Position numbers and translations under genes: made by a program
Origin: Ruminococcus sp.
Lineage (GTDB): Bacteria; Bacillota; Clostridia; Oscillospirales; Ruminococcaceae
Direction: 5' to 3'
Length of the DNA: 64,000 nucleotides
Assembly (NCBI GenBank): GCA_015066805.1
Contig: SVNP01000011.1
Coordinates: 1 to 64,000 of the forward strand
The notes under the pieces: model-generated
The model's input: only the letters and a program-made list of their open reading frames with translations
Database searches by the model: none
What the model was told of the DNA's origin: nothing
Shown here: piece by piece, positions 16,455 to 24,800 of the stretch
How positions within the stretch are numbered: the stretch's first letter is position 1
How the letters are laid out: every line of letters begins with the position of its first letter

Positions 16455-17113
16455 TGCAGAAGCTGCTCCCGCAGGAACAACAACAGCTTTTTCTCCTTGC
16501 GGGAAACCTGCACCTGAGAGATCCCAAGCTCTGCGGCGGTCTGGGTCTGGGTTAGATTGTGGGTATAGCGAAGCTCCAGCAGCATACGATCTTCATCCGG
16601 CAGCAGTGCCATGACCTGATGCAATGCCATTTTCTCCTGAATGGCTGTATCATGGGCTTCCACCGGCAGATCGATCTGCTGTTCTCCAGCCTCAGTACAG
16701 GCGGTCAGAGAAAGCACGGGCTGCATGGCGCACAAGGCTTCCGCCGCATCTGCTTCGGATACACCCAACGCATCCGCCACCATGGAAACGGTCGGCTCGG
16801 TACCGGTCTCTCTGCGGATCCGCTCGCAGACTTGTCCCGCCCGCAGCGAAAGCTCTTTGAGCCGGCGGCTGATTTTTACCGTTCCGCTGTCCCGGAACAA
16901 CCGTCTGATCTCCCCCATGATGACCGGCACCGCATAGGTGGAAAAGCATACACCACGCTGTACATCAAAAGCGTTGGCAGCCTTCACCAACCCCACACAG
17001 CCGGCGGAATACAGTTCTTCATACTCTATGCCCCTGCCGCGCAGCCGGTTGGCACACAAATGCACCAAGCCCAGATGCTCTTCGGCGTTAATCTGCGGCT
17101 TGGTCTGCTGCAT
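16451..17113 (-). CDS. sigF: Sporulation sigma factor SigF
   Basis: The protein of 220 residues has region 2 (EELYSAGCVGLVKAANAFD, RGVCFSTYAVPVIMGEIRR), region 3 and region 4 (LPDEDRMLLELRYTHNLTQ, QTAAELGISQVQVSRKEKK). This is the SigB/SigF/SigG pattern. Its position as third gene after spoIIAA and spoIIAB identifies it as SigF, the first forespore sigma factor, held inactive by SpoIIAB. It overlaps spoIIAB by 26 bp. Confidence 0.93.
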   Translation of the reverse strand: MQQTKPQINAEEHLGLVHLCANRLRGRGIEYEELYSAGCVGLVKAANAFDVQRGVCFSTYAVPVIMGEIRRLFRDSGTVKISRRLKELSLRAGQVCERIRRETGTEPTVSMVADALGVSEADAAEALCAMQPVLSLTACTEAGEQQIDLPVEAHDTAIQEKMALHQVMALLPDEDRMLLELRYTHNLTQTQTAAELGISQVQVSRKEKKLLLFLREQLLQ

Positions 17114-17537
17114 GGCACATTTTCTTTCGCATAGTGATGGTAGTACCCTTGCCCGGTGTACTGCGAACGGTCAGCTTATCGGTAAAGCTCTGCATTACCG
17201 TAAAGCCAAGACCCGCCCGTTCCTCGGCAGGGGCACTGGAATACAAAGGCTCCATCGCCTTGGGAATATCCTCGATTCCGCAGCCTTTGTCCGCAATACG
17301 CACATAGATCACACCTTCGGGCAAAAGCCGCACGGTAACACCTATCACACCATCCCAATGGCGATACCCATGTACAATACTGTTGGTCACCGCCTCGGAA
17401 ACCGCAGTACGAAGATCCGCAAGATCTTCCACCGTGGGATTCAACTGGGCGGCAAAGGCACAAACCATGGTACGGGCAAAGCTCTCGTTTTCGGAACGTG
17501 CCGGAAAGGTACATTTCAATTCATTCAGTGTACGCAT
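17088..17537 (-). CDS. spoIIAB: Anti-sigma F factor SpoIIAB
   Basis: The protein of 149 residues is a GHKL-type Ser kinase that binds SigF and phosphorylates SpoIIAA. N box SEAVTNSIVHGY, G1 box ADKGCGIEDI and G2 box AGLGFTVMQSF are visible. The length is like the Bacillus protein (146). I chose ATG 17537 because AAAGGAGGTG lies before it; the longer open frame upstream belongs to another frame of spoIIAA. It overlaps spoIIAA by 17 bp. Confidence 0.93.
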   Translation of the reverse strand: MRTLNELKCTFPARSENESFARTMVCAFAAQLNPTVEDLADLRTAVSEAVTNSIVHGYRHWDGVIGVTVRLLPEGVIYVRIADKGCGIEDIPKAMEPLYSSAPAEERAGLGFTVMQSFTDKLTVRSTPGKGTTITMRKKMCHAADQAAD

Positions 17538-17871
17538 AGACTGCTGCACCTCCTTTGTTCGTCTTCTGATTTCGGATAGCGGCAAGGCGGTCGGCACCGG
17601 AGATCCGCAGTACCTTGCGGATATGTGCCGATGGATTATGGATCTCCAGCACGCCGCCATACTCCTCCATTAAGCGGGAACGGCCCATAATCAGACCGAT
17701 CCCGGAGCTGTCCATAAAGGTCACACGGGAAAAATCCAGGATCACCAGCGGCGGCAGTTGTTCTCTTACGGCAAAATCCACCGCTTCCCGAATCTCTTTT
17801 ACATGATGATGGTCCAACTCGCCGCACAGATACGCGGTCAGACGCTGCGGCTCCTGCTTCAGCTCCACCAT
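17521..17871 (-). CDS. spoIIAA: Anti-sigma F factor antagonist SpoIIAA
   Basis: The STAS-domain protein of 116 residues has the phosphorylated Ser in FMDSSGIGLIMGR, the hallmark of SpoIIAA. Unphosphorylated it frees SigF from SpoIIAB. First gene of the spoIIA operon. The C-terminal 15 residues extend past the usual family end, through the overlap with spoIIAB. I did not find a clear SigH promoter by eye. Confidence 0.92.
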   Translation of the reverse strand: MVELKQEPQRLTAYLCGELDHHHVKEIREAVDFAVREQLPPLVILDFSRVTFMDSSGIGLIMGRSRLMEEYGGVLEIHNPSAHIRKVLRISGADRLAAIRNQKTNKGGAAVYAYTE

Positions 17872-18044
17872 AGTTGTTGGTTCCTTTCTGTTCTCTGTAT
17901 GTATTCAAGCCCCGCACCGCATACCAAACTTGTCCGTTTTGTACCCGATTTGTAAGCTGCCCCCATTGTATCATATGCTTTTTGAGAAAAATGTCGAAGA
18001 GCATATCCGGCAAAAGGGTTTTTCCTGTTTTCTTTTGGGCGGTC

Positions 18045-18073
18045 TTGCACTTTTTTGGCGGATATGGTATAAT
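18045..18073 (+). promoter_or_regulatory. Promoter of the DUF5662 gene
   Basis: -35 TTGCAC, 17-bp spacer, -10 TATAAT; the start codon lies about 32 bp downstream. Confidence 0.75.
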
Positions 18074-18104
18074 AAGAGCAATCTCATTTACGGAGGTGAC
18101 CGGA

Positions 18105-18638
18105 TTGCATCCCATTCAACATTGTAAAACCATTCTCAAGCACCGCCATGCGGTATGGAAGCACTGCTGCCGAGCCGGTATCCCCCTGCAAGGTCTGCTG
18201 CACGATCTTTCCAAATTTTCCCCTGCGGAATTCTGGGTAGGTGCTTTGTACTGGCAGGGCACCCGCAGCCCCAATGAGGAGGAACGGGAGCAAAAGGGGT
18301 ATTCCTCTGCATGGATGCACCATAAAGGCAGAAACAAACATCACTTTGAATACTGGACAGATTATAACCCTGCAACCAAACGTATGGAGCCTGTTCCCAT
18401 GCCCCTGCGGTATGTAGCGGAAATGTTCTGTGACAGAGTAGCTGCCAGCAAAGTTTATCTGGGGGATGCTTACACCGATGCTGCACCGCTGGAGTATTAT
18501 CTGCGGGGCAAGCAGCGACGTGTGATCCACCCCCGTACCGCAAACGCTCTGGAGCATCTGCTGACTATGCTTGCGGAGCAAGGCGAAGAAAAAACATTTG
18601 CACATCTGCGGCGTGCATTGCGCCGCCACGATTCATAG
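18105..18638 (+). CDS. DUF5662 family protein
   Basis: The protein of 177 residues is rich in His (HCKTILKHRHAVWKHC, LLHDLSKFS, HHKGRNKHHFEYW), which suggests a metal-binding HD-like helical domain as in the DUF5662 family. No function is established that I know of. The start is TTG 18105, set by GGAGGTGA about 7 bp upstream; earlier in-frame starts would lie upstream of the promoter. It is followed after 13 bp by the U32-like gene, probably in one operon. Confidence 0.75.
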   Translation: MHPIQHCKTILKHRHAVWKHCCRAGIPLQGLLHDLSKFSPAEFWVGALYWQGTRSPNEEEREQKGYSSAWMHHKGRNKHHFEYWTDYNPATKRMEPVPMPLRYVAEMFCDRVAASKVYLGDAYTDAAPLEYYLRGKQRRVIHPRTANALEHLLTMLAEQGEEKTFAHLRRALRRHDS

Positions 18639-18651
18639 GGAGGTTTTTACC

Positions 18652-19587
18652 ATGAAGATCCGTTTTCATCTGCCCGGCTTTACCAGAAATTACCATCTGA
18701 ATATGCTGCTGCTCCAACTGATGGAGGCTTTCCCCGATGCATTCCGTGAGGATGTGGAGATCGCATCCTTTTACGGCGATTTTCCGCCCTCTCTCTGGAA
18801 CGGCGGCCGTTGTGTCAACGGCATTTACAGCGAAGATACCATGCGCTACGTCATCAGTACCGTAAACGCAAAAGGGATCTCCCTCCGTTATACCTTTACC
18901 AATCCCCTGATCAATCCTTCCCATCTGGATGACAAGCACTGCAATCGCTGTCTGGAGCTGGCCCAGCGTGAGGATAAGCTCAACGGTGTGATCGTGGTAT
19001 CTCCCACACTGGAAAAATACATCCGCAAGCACTACCCCAACTATCAGTTTGTATCTTCCACCTGCAAACAGATCACCGACCGTGAAGCTTTGCTGGAAGA
19101 GCTGGAAAAGGATTACGCTCTGACCGTTCTGGATTATAACTGGAATAATCAGTGGGATGTGCTGGAGCAGCTCCCCCATAAAGATCGTATTGAGCTGCTG
19201 GTGAATGCAGTATGTCCCCCCAACTGTCAGCGCAGAAAAGCACACTATCAGCATCTTGCCCGCACACAGATCCATTATTGTGAGCATTTGCAGCGCAATG
19301 GTGCTTCGGTACCCTTCCGCAACCCCGAAAGCTTTGTTTGCCCCCATGCCAACGAACAGCACTACGGCACTACCAAGTTCAGCACCCATATCTCCCCTGA
19401 TGACCTGTATGGCCGCTATGTGGAAATGGGCTACCGCAACTTCAAAATTGAAGGCCGTGCGGCACATCTGCTGAATGTAATGGAAAGCTATATGTACTAT
19501 CTGGTCAAGCCCGAACGGCGAGATGAGATCCGTTTGATTTATCTGCTTTCGTTGCAGCAAAGCAAAATCATCAAGATTGATGAATAA
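18652..19587 (+). CDS. Peptidase-U32-like protein with candidate iron-sulfur cysteines
   Basis: The protein of 311 residues resembles U32-family proteins (TIM-barrel, tRNA or rRNA hydroxylation in YegQ/RlhA). FKIEGR near residue 267 is the family's typical motif. Four cysteines in CPPNC, HYC and VCPH could bind a [4Fe-4S] cluster. The N-terminal part (LPGFTRNYHLNMLLLQL) is unlike the classic members. It could act in RNA modification, but this is inference. GGGAGG precedes the ATG at 18652. Confidence 0.6.
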   Translation: MKIRFHLPGFTRNYHLNMLLLQLMEAFPDAFREDVEIASFYGDFPPSLWNGGRCVNGIYSEDTMRYVISTVNAKGISLRYTFTNPLINPSHLDDKHCNRCLELAQREDKLNGVIVVSPTLEKYIRKHYPNYQFVSSTCKQITDREALLEELEKDYALTVLDYNWNNQWDVLEQLPHKDRIELLVNAVCPPNCQRRKAHYQHLARTQIHYCEHLQRNGASVPFRNPESFVCPHANEQHYGTTKFSTHISPDDLYGRYVEMGYRNFKIEGRAAHLLNVMESYMYYLVKPERRDEIRLIYLLSLQQSKIIKIDE

Positions 19588-19620
19588 AACTGTATAAACC
19601 GCCCAAATCCACGGCTTTGC

Positions 19621-19649
19621 TTGACAAATCGGGCAAAACATGGTACAAT
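19621..19649 (+). promoter_or_regulatory. Promoter of the structured RNA/leader
   Basis: -35 TTGACA, 17-bp spacer, -10 TACAAT; the start of transcription would be near 19656. Confidence 0.85.
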
Positions 19650-19655
19650 AATAGT

Positions 19656-19846
19656 GTGAAATTATAGATAAGGGTGGTTTTTTATGAGCGCATTCTCTCT
19701 GCTGCTGTGCGTCCTGCGACTTACGGTCTCTTTATCGTAGGTCTCCTTCGTTGTGCGCGAAAGCAGTTGAAAGGGCTATGTACGCCAAACCGCTTATGTC
19801 AGTCAATCAACGGTGGAGAGCAAAGGCTTTCCACCGTTTTTATTTT
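19656..19846 (+). ncRNA. Structured small RNA or leader of unknown family, with own terminator
   Basis: A strong promoter (19621-19649) and a terminator (CGGTGGA, loop, TCCACCG, T-run; 19811-19846) bracket about 190 nt with no credible gene. The middle folds into a long rod. ATGAGCG pairs with CGCTTAT, enclosing an asymmetric bubble. Inside it CTGCTGTGCG pairs with TGCGC-GAA-AGCAG, and CCTGCGA with TCGTAGG. A small hairpin (GGC/GCC) can form on the 3' side of the bubble. The layout recalls 6S RNA, but the closing stem is short and I do not recognise conserved 6S sequence. It could also be an attenuator for the XRE-cupin gene. Confidence 0.5.
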
Positions 19847-19887
19847 CCCTTCAGTATACTTTATATCATATCCGGGAGGAAACACTT

Positions 19888-20433
19888 ATGCAGAATATCA
19901 GCGATATCGCCGCACGCATCCGTGAGCTGCGTGAGGTATGTGACTACACCGTAGAACAGCTTGCACAGGAGCTGGGGATCTCCCCTGAGGTTTATGCCGC
20001 CTATGAGAAGGACGGCGATTTCCCCATCAGTGTGATCTATGAGATCGCCAATATGTTCCGTGTGGATTTCAATGAACTGGTCACCGGTGAGCCAAGCCGT
20101 CTGGATACCTACCATGTGGTACGCAGCGGCGAAGGCAGAAGTGTCAGCCGTTTTGAAGGCTACCGCTTCAAGGACCTGGCATTCCGTTATGCCGACAAGA
20201 TCATGCAGCCCTTGCTGGTCACCCTCTCCCCCTCCGATGAGGCTGCTGCTCTGGTGTCGCACAGCGGTCAGGAGTTCAACTTTGTACTGCGTGGCACCAT
20301 TGCCCTGACCTTTGATGATCAGGAGATCATCCTGAAGGCCGGCGACAGCATCTACTTTAACCCCAGCCATCCTCACGGTCAGCGCTGCGTCGGCGAAACC
20401 GATGCAACCTTCCTGACCATGATCGCCGAATAA
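19888..20433 (+). CDS. XRE-family regulator with cupin sensor domain
   Basis: The protein of 181 residues has an N-terminal helix-turn-helix (6-62; IRELREVCDYTVEQLAQELG, PEVYAAYEKDGDFP) and a C-terminal cupin_2 barrel (about 100-180; HSGQEFNFVLRGTIALTF, GDSIYFNPSHPHG). Such proteins sense a small ligand in the cupin. It lies 28 bp before two acyl-CoA-ligase-type genes and probably controls them. GGGAGGA precedes ATG 19888. Confidence 0.9.
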   Translation: MQNISDIAARIRELREVCDYTVEQLAQELGISPEVYAAYEKDGDFPISVIYEIANMFRVDFNELVTGEPSRLDTYHVVRSGEGRSVSRFEGYRFKDLAFRYADKIMQPLLVTLSPSDEAAALVSHSGQEFNFVLRGTIALTFDDQEIILKAGDSIYFNPSHPHGQRCVGETDATFLTMIAE

Positions 20434-20461
20434 GTATCCAAAAGACAAGGAGTGTAATCAA

Positions 20462-22132
20462 ATGCTGCTGGACCGATATCTGCCTCGCATTGAATTTGAT
20501 TCTTATGAAGACTTTAAGCAGAATTACCGTGTCAACGTGCCCGAAGATTTTAACTTCGGCTATGACATCGTGGATGCATGGGCAGAGCAGGAGCCCGAGA
20601 AAAAGGCTTTGCTGTGGCTGAGCCACGAGAAGGAAGAAAAAACCTTCACCTTTACCGATATTTCCAAGCTTTCCAACCGTGCCTGCAACTATTTCAAGAG
20701 CATTGGCCTGAAAAAAGGCGATGTGGTGCTGCTGATCCTGCGCCGCCGCTGGGAATACTGGGTCATTGCTACCGCACTGCATAAAATGGGCGTCATTCTC
20801 ATTCCCGGCAACCTGCTGTTCACCAAAAAGGATATCGTCTACCGCGGTGATATGGCAGGTATTTCCGCCATTTTCTGCTGCGAGGATGCCTATGTGCGTT
20901 CTCAGGTATCTGCTGCCGCCCCCGAGATTCTTTCTCTCCGGAAGGTAGTTGCTGTGGGCGAGCCCTTTGAGGGCTGGGATTTCTTCACCGATGAGATCGA
21001 GAAATATCCCGACACCTTCCCCCGCCCCACCGGCGAGGATGCAACCCGTTGGGATGAAACCGCTATCATTTACTTTACTTCCGGTTCCACCGGTATGCCC
21101 AAGATGGTCTGCCACAATCACGCCCACCCGCTGGGTCATATCGTAACGGCAAAATACTGGCATCAGGTGCAGGAAAACAAGCTCCATATGTCTATTTCCG
21201 ATTCCGGCTGGGCAAAGTTCGGCTGGGGTAAGATCTACGGCCAGTGGATCTGCGGTGCTACCATCTTCTGCTATGACTTCATCGGCAGATTTGAACCCAA
21301 GGATATTCTGGAGGTCATCAGCAAATACCGCATTACCACATTCTGTGCGCCGCCCACCATGTATCGCTTTATGCTGCAGGAGGATATGACACAGTACGAT
21401 CTCTCCTCTATCCAGAATTTCTGCAACGCAGGTGAACCCCTCAACCCCGAGGTGTTCAACCGTATGTATGAGCTGACCGGCAAAAAGATGCGGGAAGGCT
21501 TCGGTCAGACCGAAGGTACTGTGCTGCTTGCAAACTTCCCCTGGATCGACCCCAAGCCCGGTTCCACCGGCAAGCCATCTCCTCTGTATAACATCCACCT
21601 GCTGCGCGGCGACGGCACTGTGGCAGAGGACGGCGAAGAAGGCACCATTATGATCTGCGGCATTGATAAGGAACGCCCTGTGGGTCTGTTCACCAGCTAT
21701 TATAAAAACCCCGAAATGACCAGAGATGTGCTGGGCGGTGAAAACTACGATACCGGCGACGTTGCCTGGAGAGATTCCAACGGCTACTACTGGTTTGTGG
21801 GCAGAAACGATGACGTGATCAAATGCTCCGGCTACCGCATCGGACCCTTTGAGGTGGAAAGCGCACTGCTGACACACCCGGCAGTTGTGGAATCCGCCAT
21901 TACCGGTGCCCCCGATCCCGTCCGCGGTCAGGTGGTCAAGGCAACCATCGTGCTGGCAGAGGGCTATACACCTTCCCCCGAACTGACCAAGGAGCTGCAG
22001 AATCATGTGAAAAAGGCCACTGCACCCTACAAGTATCCCCGTGTGATTGAATACGTGGATGAGCTGCCCAAAACTCTGGGCGGCAAGATCAAACGTGCGG
22101 AAATTCGTAAAACAGACGAAACCGCCAAATAA
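20462..22132 (+). CDS. AMP-dependent acyl-CoA synthetase (medium-chain type)
   Basis: The protein of 556 residues of the ANL superfamily activates a carboxylic acid to acyl-AMP and then acyl-CoA. Motif A3 is YFTSGSTGMPKM (about 203-214), A5 is GFGQTEGT, A7 YDTGD, A8 GRNDDVIKCSGYRIGPFEVE, and the C-terminal catalytic Lys lies in LGGKIKR. The family resembles ACSM/benzoate-CoA ligase-type enzymes; the acid is unknown. It forms a set with the regulator before it and the fused ligase after it. Confidence 0.9.
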   Translation: MLLDRYLPRIEFDSYEDFKQNYRVNVPEDFNFGYDIVDAWAEQEPEKKALLWLSHEKEEKTFTFTDISKLSNRACNYFKSIGLKKGDVVLLILRRRWEYWVIATALHKMGVILIPGNLLFTKKDIVYRGDMAGISAIFCCEDAYVRSQVSAAAPEILSLRKVVAVGEPFEGWDFFTDEIEKYPDTFPRPTGEDATRWDETAIIYFTSGSTGMPKMVCHNHAHPLGHIVTAKYWHQVQENKLHMSISDSGWAKFGWGKIYGQWICGATIFCYDFIGRFEPKDILEVISKYRITTFCAPPTMYRFMLQEDMTQYDLSSIQNFCNAGEPLNPEVFNRMYELTGKKMREGFGQTEGTVLLANFPWIDPKPGSTGKPSPLYNIHLLRGDGTVAEDGEEGTIMICGIDKERPVGLFTSYYKNPEMTRDVLGGENYDTGDVAWRDSNGYYWFVGRNDDVIKCSGYRIGPFEVESALLTHPAVVESAITGAPDPVRGQVVKATIVLAEGYTPSPELTKELQNHVKKATAPYKYPRVIEYVDELPKTLGGKIKRAEIRKTDETAK

Positions 22133-22168
22133 CTCCTTCTATATTGCACAGAAAGGATTTACCTGATT

Positions 22169-24691
22169 ATGAAGATTTGTTTCTCTACTTTGGGCTGCCC
22201 TGATTTTGATTGGTCTGATGTTTATTCCATGGCAAAGGATCTGGGCTTTGACGGTATTGAGCTGCGTTCTTTGGGTATGCCTGTGGATCCCTTCCGCAGC
22301 AAGCCCTTTACCGGCGCACAACTTGCCAAAACTGTACAGAAGCTCACTCAACTGCATCTGGAGATCCCCTGTGTCAGCTCCAACTGCTGCCTTGCAGATG
22401 CCGCACACGCCGACAGAACCAAGGAAGAACTGATGGCTTGTATGGAACTGGCACAGGCTCTGGGCTCTCCCTACATCCGTGTGCTGGGTGACCTGAACCC
22501 CGCACCTGCCGGCTATGTGGATGACGATGCCGTTGCTGCTGCCCTGGCTGCACTGATCCCCGAAGCAGAGAAATATAACGTGACCCTGCTGGTAGAAACC
22601 AACGGTGTCTATGCAGATACTGCAAGACTGAAGGCTTTGCTGGAAAAGGTGGGACATCGCCGTGTGGCTGCTCTTTGGGATATTCATCACCCCTACCGCT
22701 ACATGAACGAAGCCCCCGAAACCACCGTTGCCAATCTGGGTGAATACATTAAGTTTGTACACGCCAAGGATAGTGCCACCGAAAACGGCAAGACCGTTTA
22801 TCATCTCACCGGCGAAGGTGATATGCCGCTGAATGCCATGATGGAGGCACTGGGTACCATTCACTACACCGGTTATGTTTCTCTGGAATGGGTCAAGCGT
22901 TGGATGCCTGAACTTTCCGATGCTGCCATTGTATTCCCTTGCTTTGCGGAATACATGGCAAAATATCGCCACAGCCACAAGCACCCCCTGCAGACCAACA
23001 ATGCAGGCACCGGCCAGTATATCTGGCCCAAGGAGCGTCTGATCTCCTATACCTTCCCTGATGTACTGGATCGTATCTGTGAGGAATTTCCCAATCAGTA
23101 TGCTTTCCGCTACACCGAGCTGGATTACACCAGAACCTACCCTCAGTTCCGTGATGATGTGGATACCTTTGCCCGTTCTCTCATTGCCATGGGCGTGGGC
23201 AAGGGCGATCATGTTGCCATCTGGGCTACCAATGTACCTGCATGGTATATCACCTTCTGGGCAACCACCAAAATCGGTGCGGTACTGGTTACCGTAAACA
23301 CCGGCAACAAGATCCACGAAACCGAATATCTGCTGAAGCAGTCCGATACCCACACTCTGGTGATGGTGGACGGCTTCAAGGGTACCGATTACAACGAGAT
23401 CATCCAAACCCTCTGCCCCGAGCTGAAGGATTGCAAGCCCGGTGAGCTGAAATCCAAAAAATTCCCCTTCCTGAAGAATATTGTTACCATCGAAAGCCGT
23501 CAGCCCGGCTGTTATACCTGGGATGAGGCTGTGGCACTCTCCCGCAATGTACCCCTCACCGAGGTGGAAAAGCGTCGTCGTACCATCCACAAGGATGATG
23601 TGGCAAATATGCAGTATACCTCCGGTACCACAGGCTTCCCCAAGGGTGTTATGCTCACCCACTACAATGTGGTCAACAACGGCAAGGCCATCGGTGACTG
23701 TATGGATCTTTCCACCGCAGACCGCATGATGATCCAGGTGCCTATGTTCCATTGTTTCGGCATGGTGCTGGCAATGACTGCCTCCGTGACCCATGGTACC
23801 ACCATGTCCCCCATTACCGCATTTTCTCCCAGAAAGGGTCTTGCCTGCATCAATCAGGAGAAGATCACCTGCTTCCACGGCGTACCTACCATGTTCATCG
23901 CCATGCTGGGTCATGCGGATTTCGACAAAACCGATTTCTCCCATATGCGTACCGGCATTATGGCAGGTTCCCCCTGCCCCATCAAGACCATGGAAGAGGT
24001 CATCGAGAAGATGCATATGTCCGAGATCTGCATTACCTATGGTCAGACAGAAGCTTCTCCCGCCACTACCATGAGCAAGACCACTGATTCCATTGAAACC
24101 CGTGTGAACACCGTAGGCGGACCGATCTTTGGTGTAGAGTGTAAGATCGTTGATCCCGATACCGGCGAGGAGCTGCCCGATAACGTGGATGGCGAGTTCT
24201 GTGCCCGCGGCTACAACATTATGAAGGGCTACTACAAAATGCCCGAGGCCACCGCTGCCGCCATCGACAAGGACGGCTGGCTCCACTCCGGTGACCTTGC
24301 ACGCCGCCTGCCTGACGGCAACTTCAAGATCACCGGCCGTATTAAGGATATGATCATCCGCGGCGGCGAAAACATCTACCCCAAGGAGATCGAAGACTTC
24401 CTGTATACTCATCCCGATGTCAAGGATGTACAGGTCATCGGCGTACCCGATGAACAGTACGGTGAGGAGATCATGGCTTGCGTCATTCCTCAGGAGGGCT
24501 GCAAAACAACCGAGGAAGAGCTGAAGGAATTTGTCCGCACCCACATGGATAAGTGCAAGACCCCCCGCTATGTGGTGTATGTCAAGGAATTCCCCATGAA
24601 TGTTGCCGGCAAAATTCTGAAGTATAAGATGCGTGAATGGGCTGTGGATCTGCTGAATCTGCAGAAGGCCAACAGTATTGAAACTGCCTGA
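22169..24691 (+). CDS. Fusion of a xylose-isomerase-like TIM barrel with an acyl-CoA ligase
   Basis: The protein of 840 residues has residues 1-270 like sugar-phosphate isomerase/epimerase (AP-endonuclease-2 fold): MKICFSTLGCPDFDW, GFDGIELR, LLVETNGVY, ALWDIHHPYR, FVHAKDS, GYVSLEW. Residues about 290-830 form an ANL acyl-CoA ligase: A3 YTSGTTGFPKGVM, A5 ITYGQTEASP, A7 LHSGDLA, A8 GRIKDMIIRGGENIYPKEIE, catalytic Lys in VAGKILK. The frame is continuous with no sign of an assembly error. The barrel may act on a sugar-like or hydroxy-acid substrate linked to the ligase product. The combined function is unknown. Confidence 0.88.
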   Translation: MKICFSTLGCPDFDWSDVYSMAKDLGFDGIELRSLGMPVDPFRSKPFTGAQLAKTVQKLTQLHLEIPCVSSNCCLADAAHADRTKEELMACMELAQALGSPYIRVLGDLNPAPAGYVDDDAVAAALAALIPEAEKYNVTLLVETNGVYADTARLKALLEKVGHRRVAALWDIHHPYRYMNEAPETTVANLGEYIKFVHAKDSATENGKTVYHLTGEGDMPLNAMMEALGTIHYTGYVSLEWVKRWMPELSDAAIVFPCFAEYMAKYRHSHKHPLQTNNAGTGQYIWPKERLISYTFPDVLDRICEEFPNQYAFRYTELDYTRTYPQFRDDVDTFARSLIAMGVGKGDHVAIWATNVPAWYITFWATTKIGAVLVTVNTGNKIHETEYLLKQSDTHTLVMVDGFKGTDYNEIIQTLCPELKDCKPGELKSKKFPFLKNIVTIESRQPGCYTWDEAVALSRNVPLTEVEKRRRTIHKDDVANMQYTSGTTGFPKGVMLTHYNVVNNGKAIGDCMDLSTADRMMIQVPMFHCFGMVLAMTASVTHGTTMSPITAFSPRKGLACINQEKITCFHGVPTMFIAMLGHADFDKTDFSHMRTGIMAGSPCPIKTMEEVIEKMHMSEICITYGQTEASPATTMSKTTDSIETRVNTVGGPIFGVECKIVDPDTGEELPDNVDGEFCARGYNIMKGYYKMPEATAAAIDKDGWLHSGDLARRLPDGNFKITGRIKDMIIRGGENIYPKEIEDFLYTHPDVKDVQVIGVPDEQYGEEIMACVIPQEGCKTTEEELKEFVRTHMDKCKTPRYVVYVKEFPMNVAGKILKYKMREWAVDLLNLQKANSIETA

Positions 24692-24800
24692 TTTCTTTTG
24701 CAATCCTCACAAAACCATGTGAGGATTGCTTGTTTTTACTCGCATACAGAATAGGGAATCCCCTTTCCCTCATTTTCATTATGACAGGAGTATGACTATT

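Noticed and set aside
20357-22006. 549-codon open frame on the minus strand
   Set aside because: It is the shadow of the acyl-CoA synthetase gene, with no recognisable motif.
22139-24703. 854-codon open frame on the minus strand
   Set aside because: It is the antisense shadow of the TIM-ligase fusion gene; its residues are His/Gly-rich and low in structure, with no domain, and the plus strand has all motifs.
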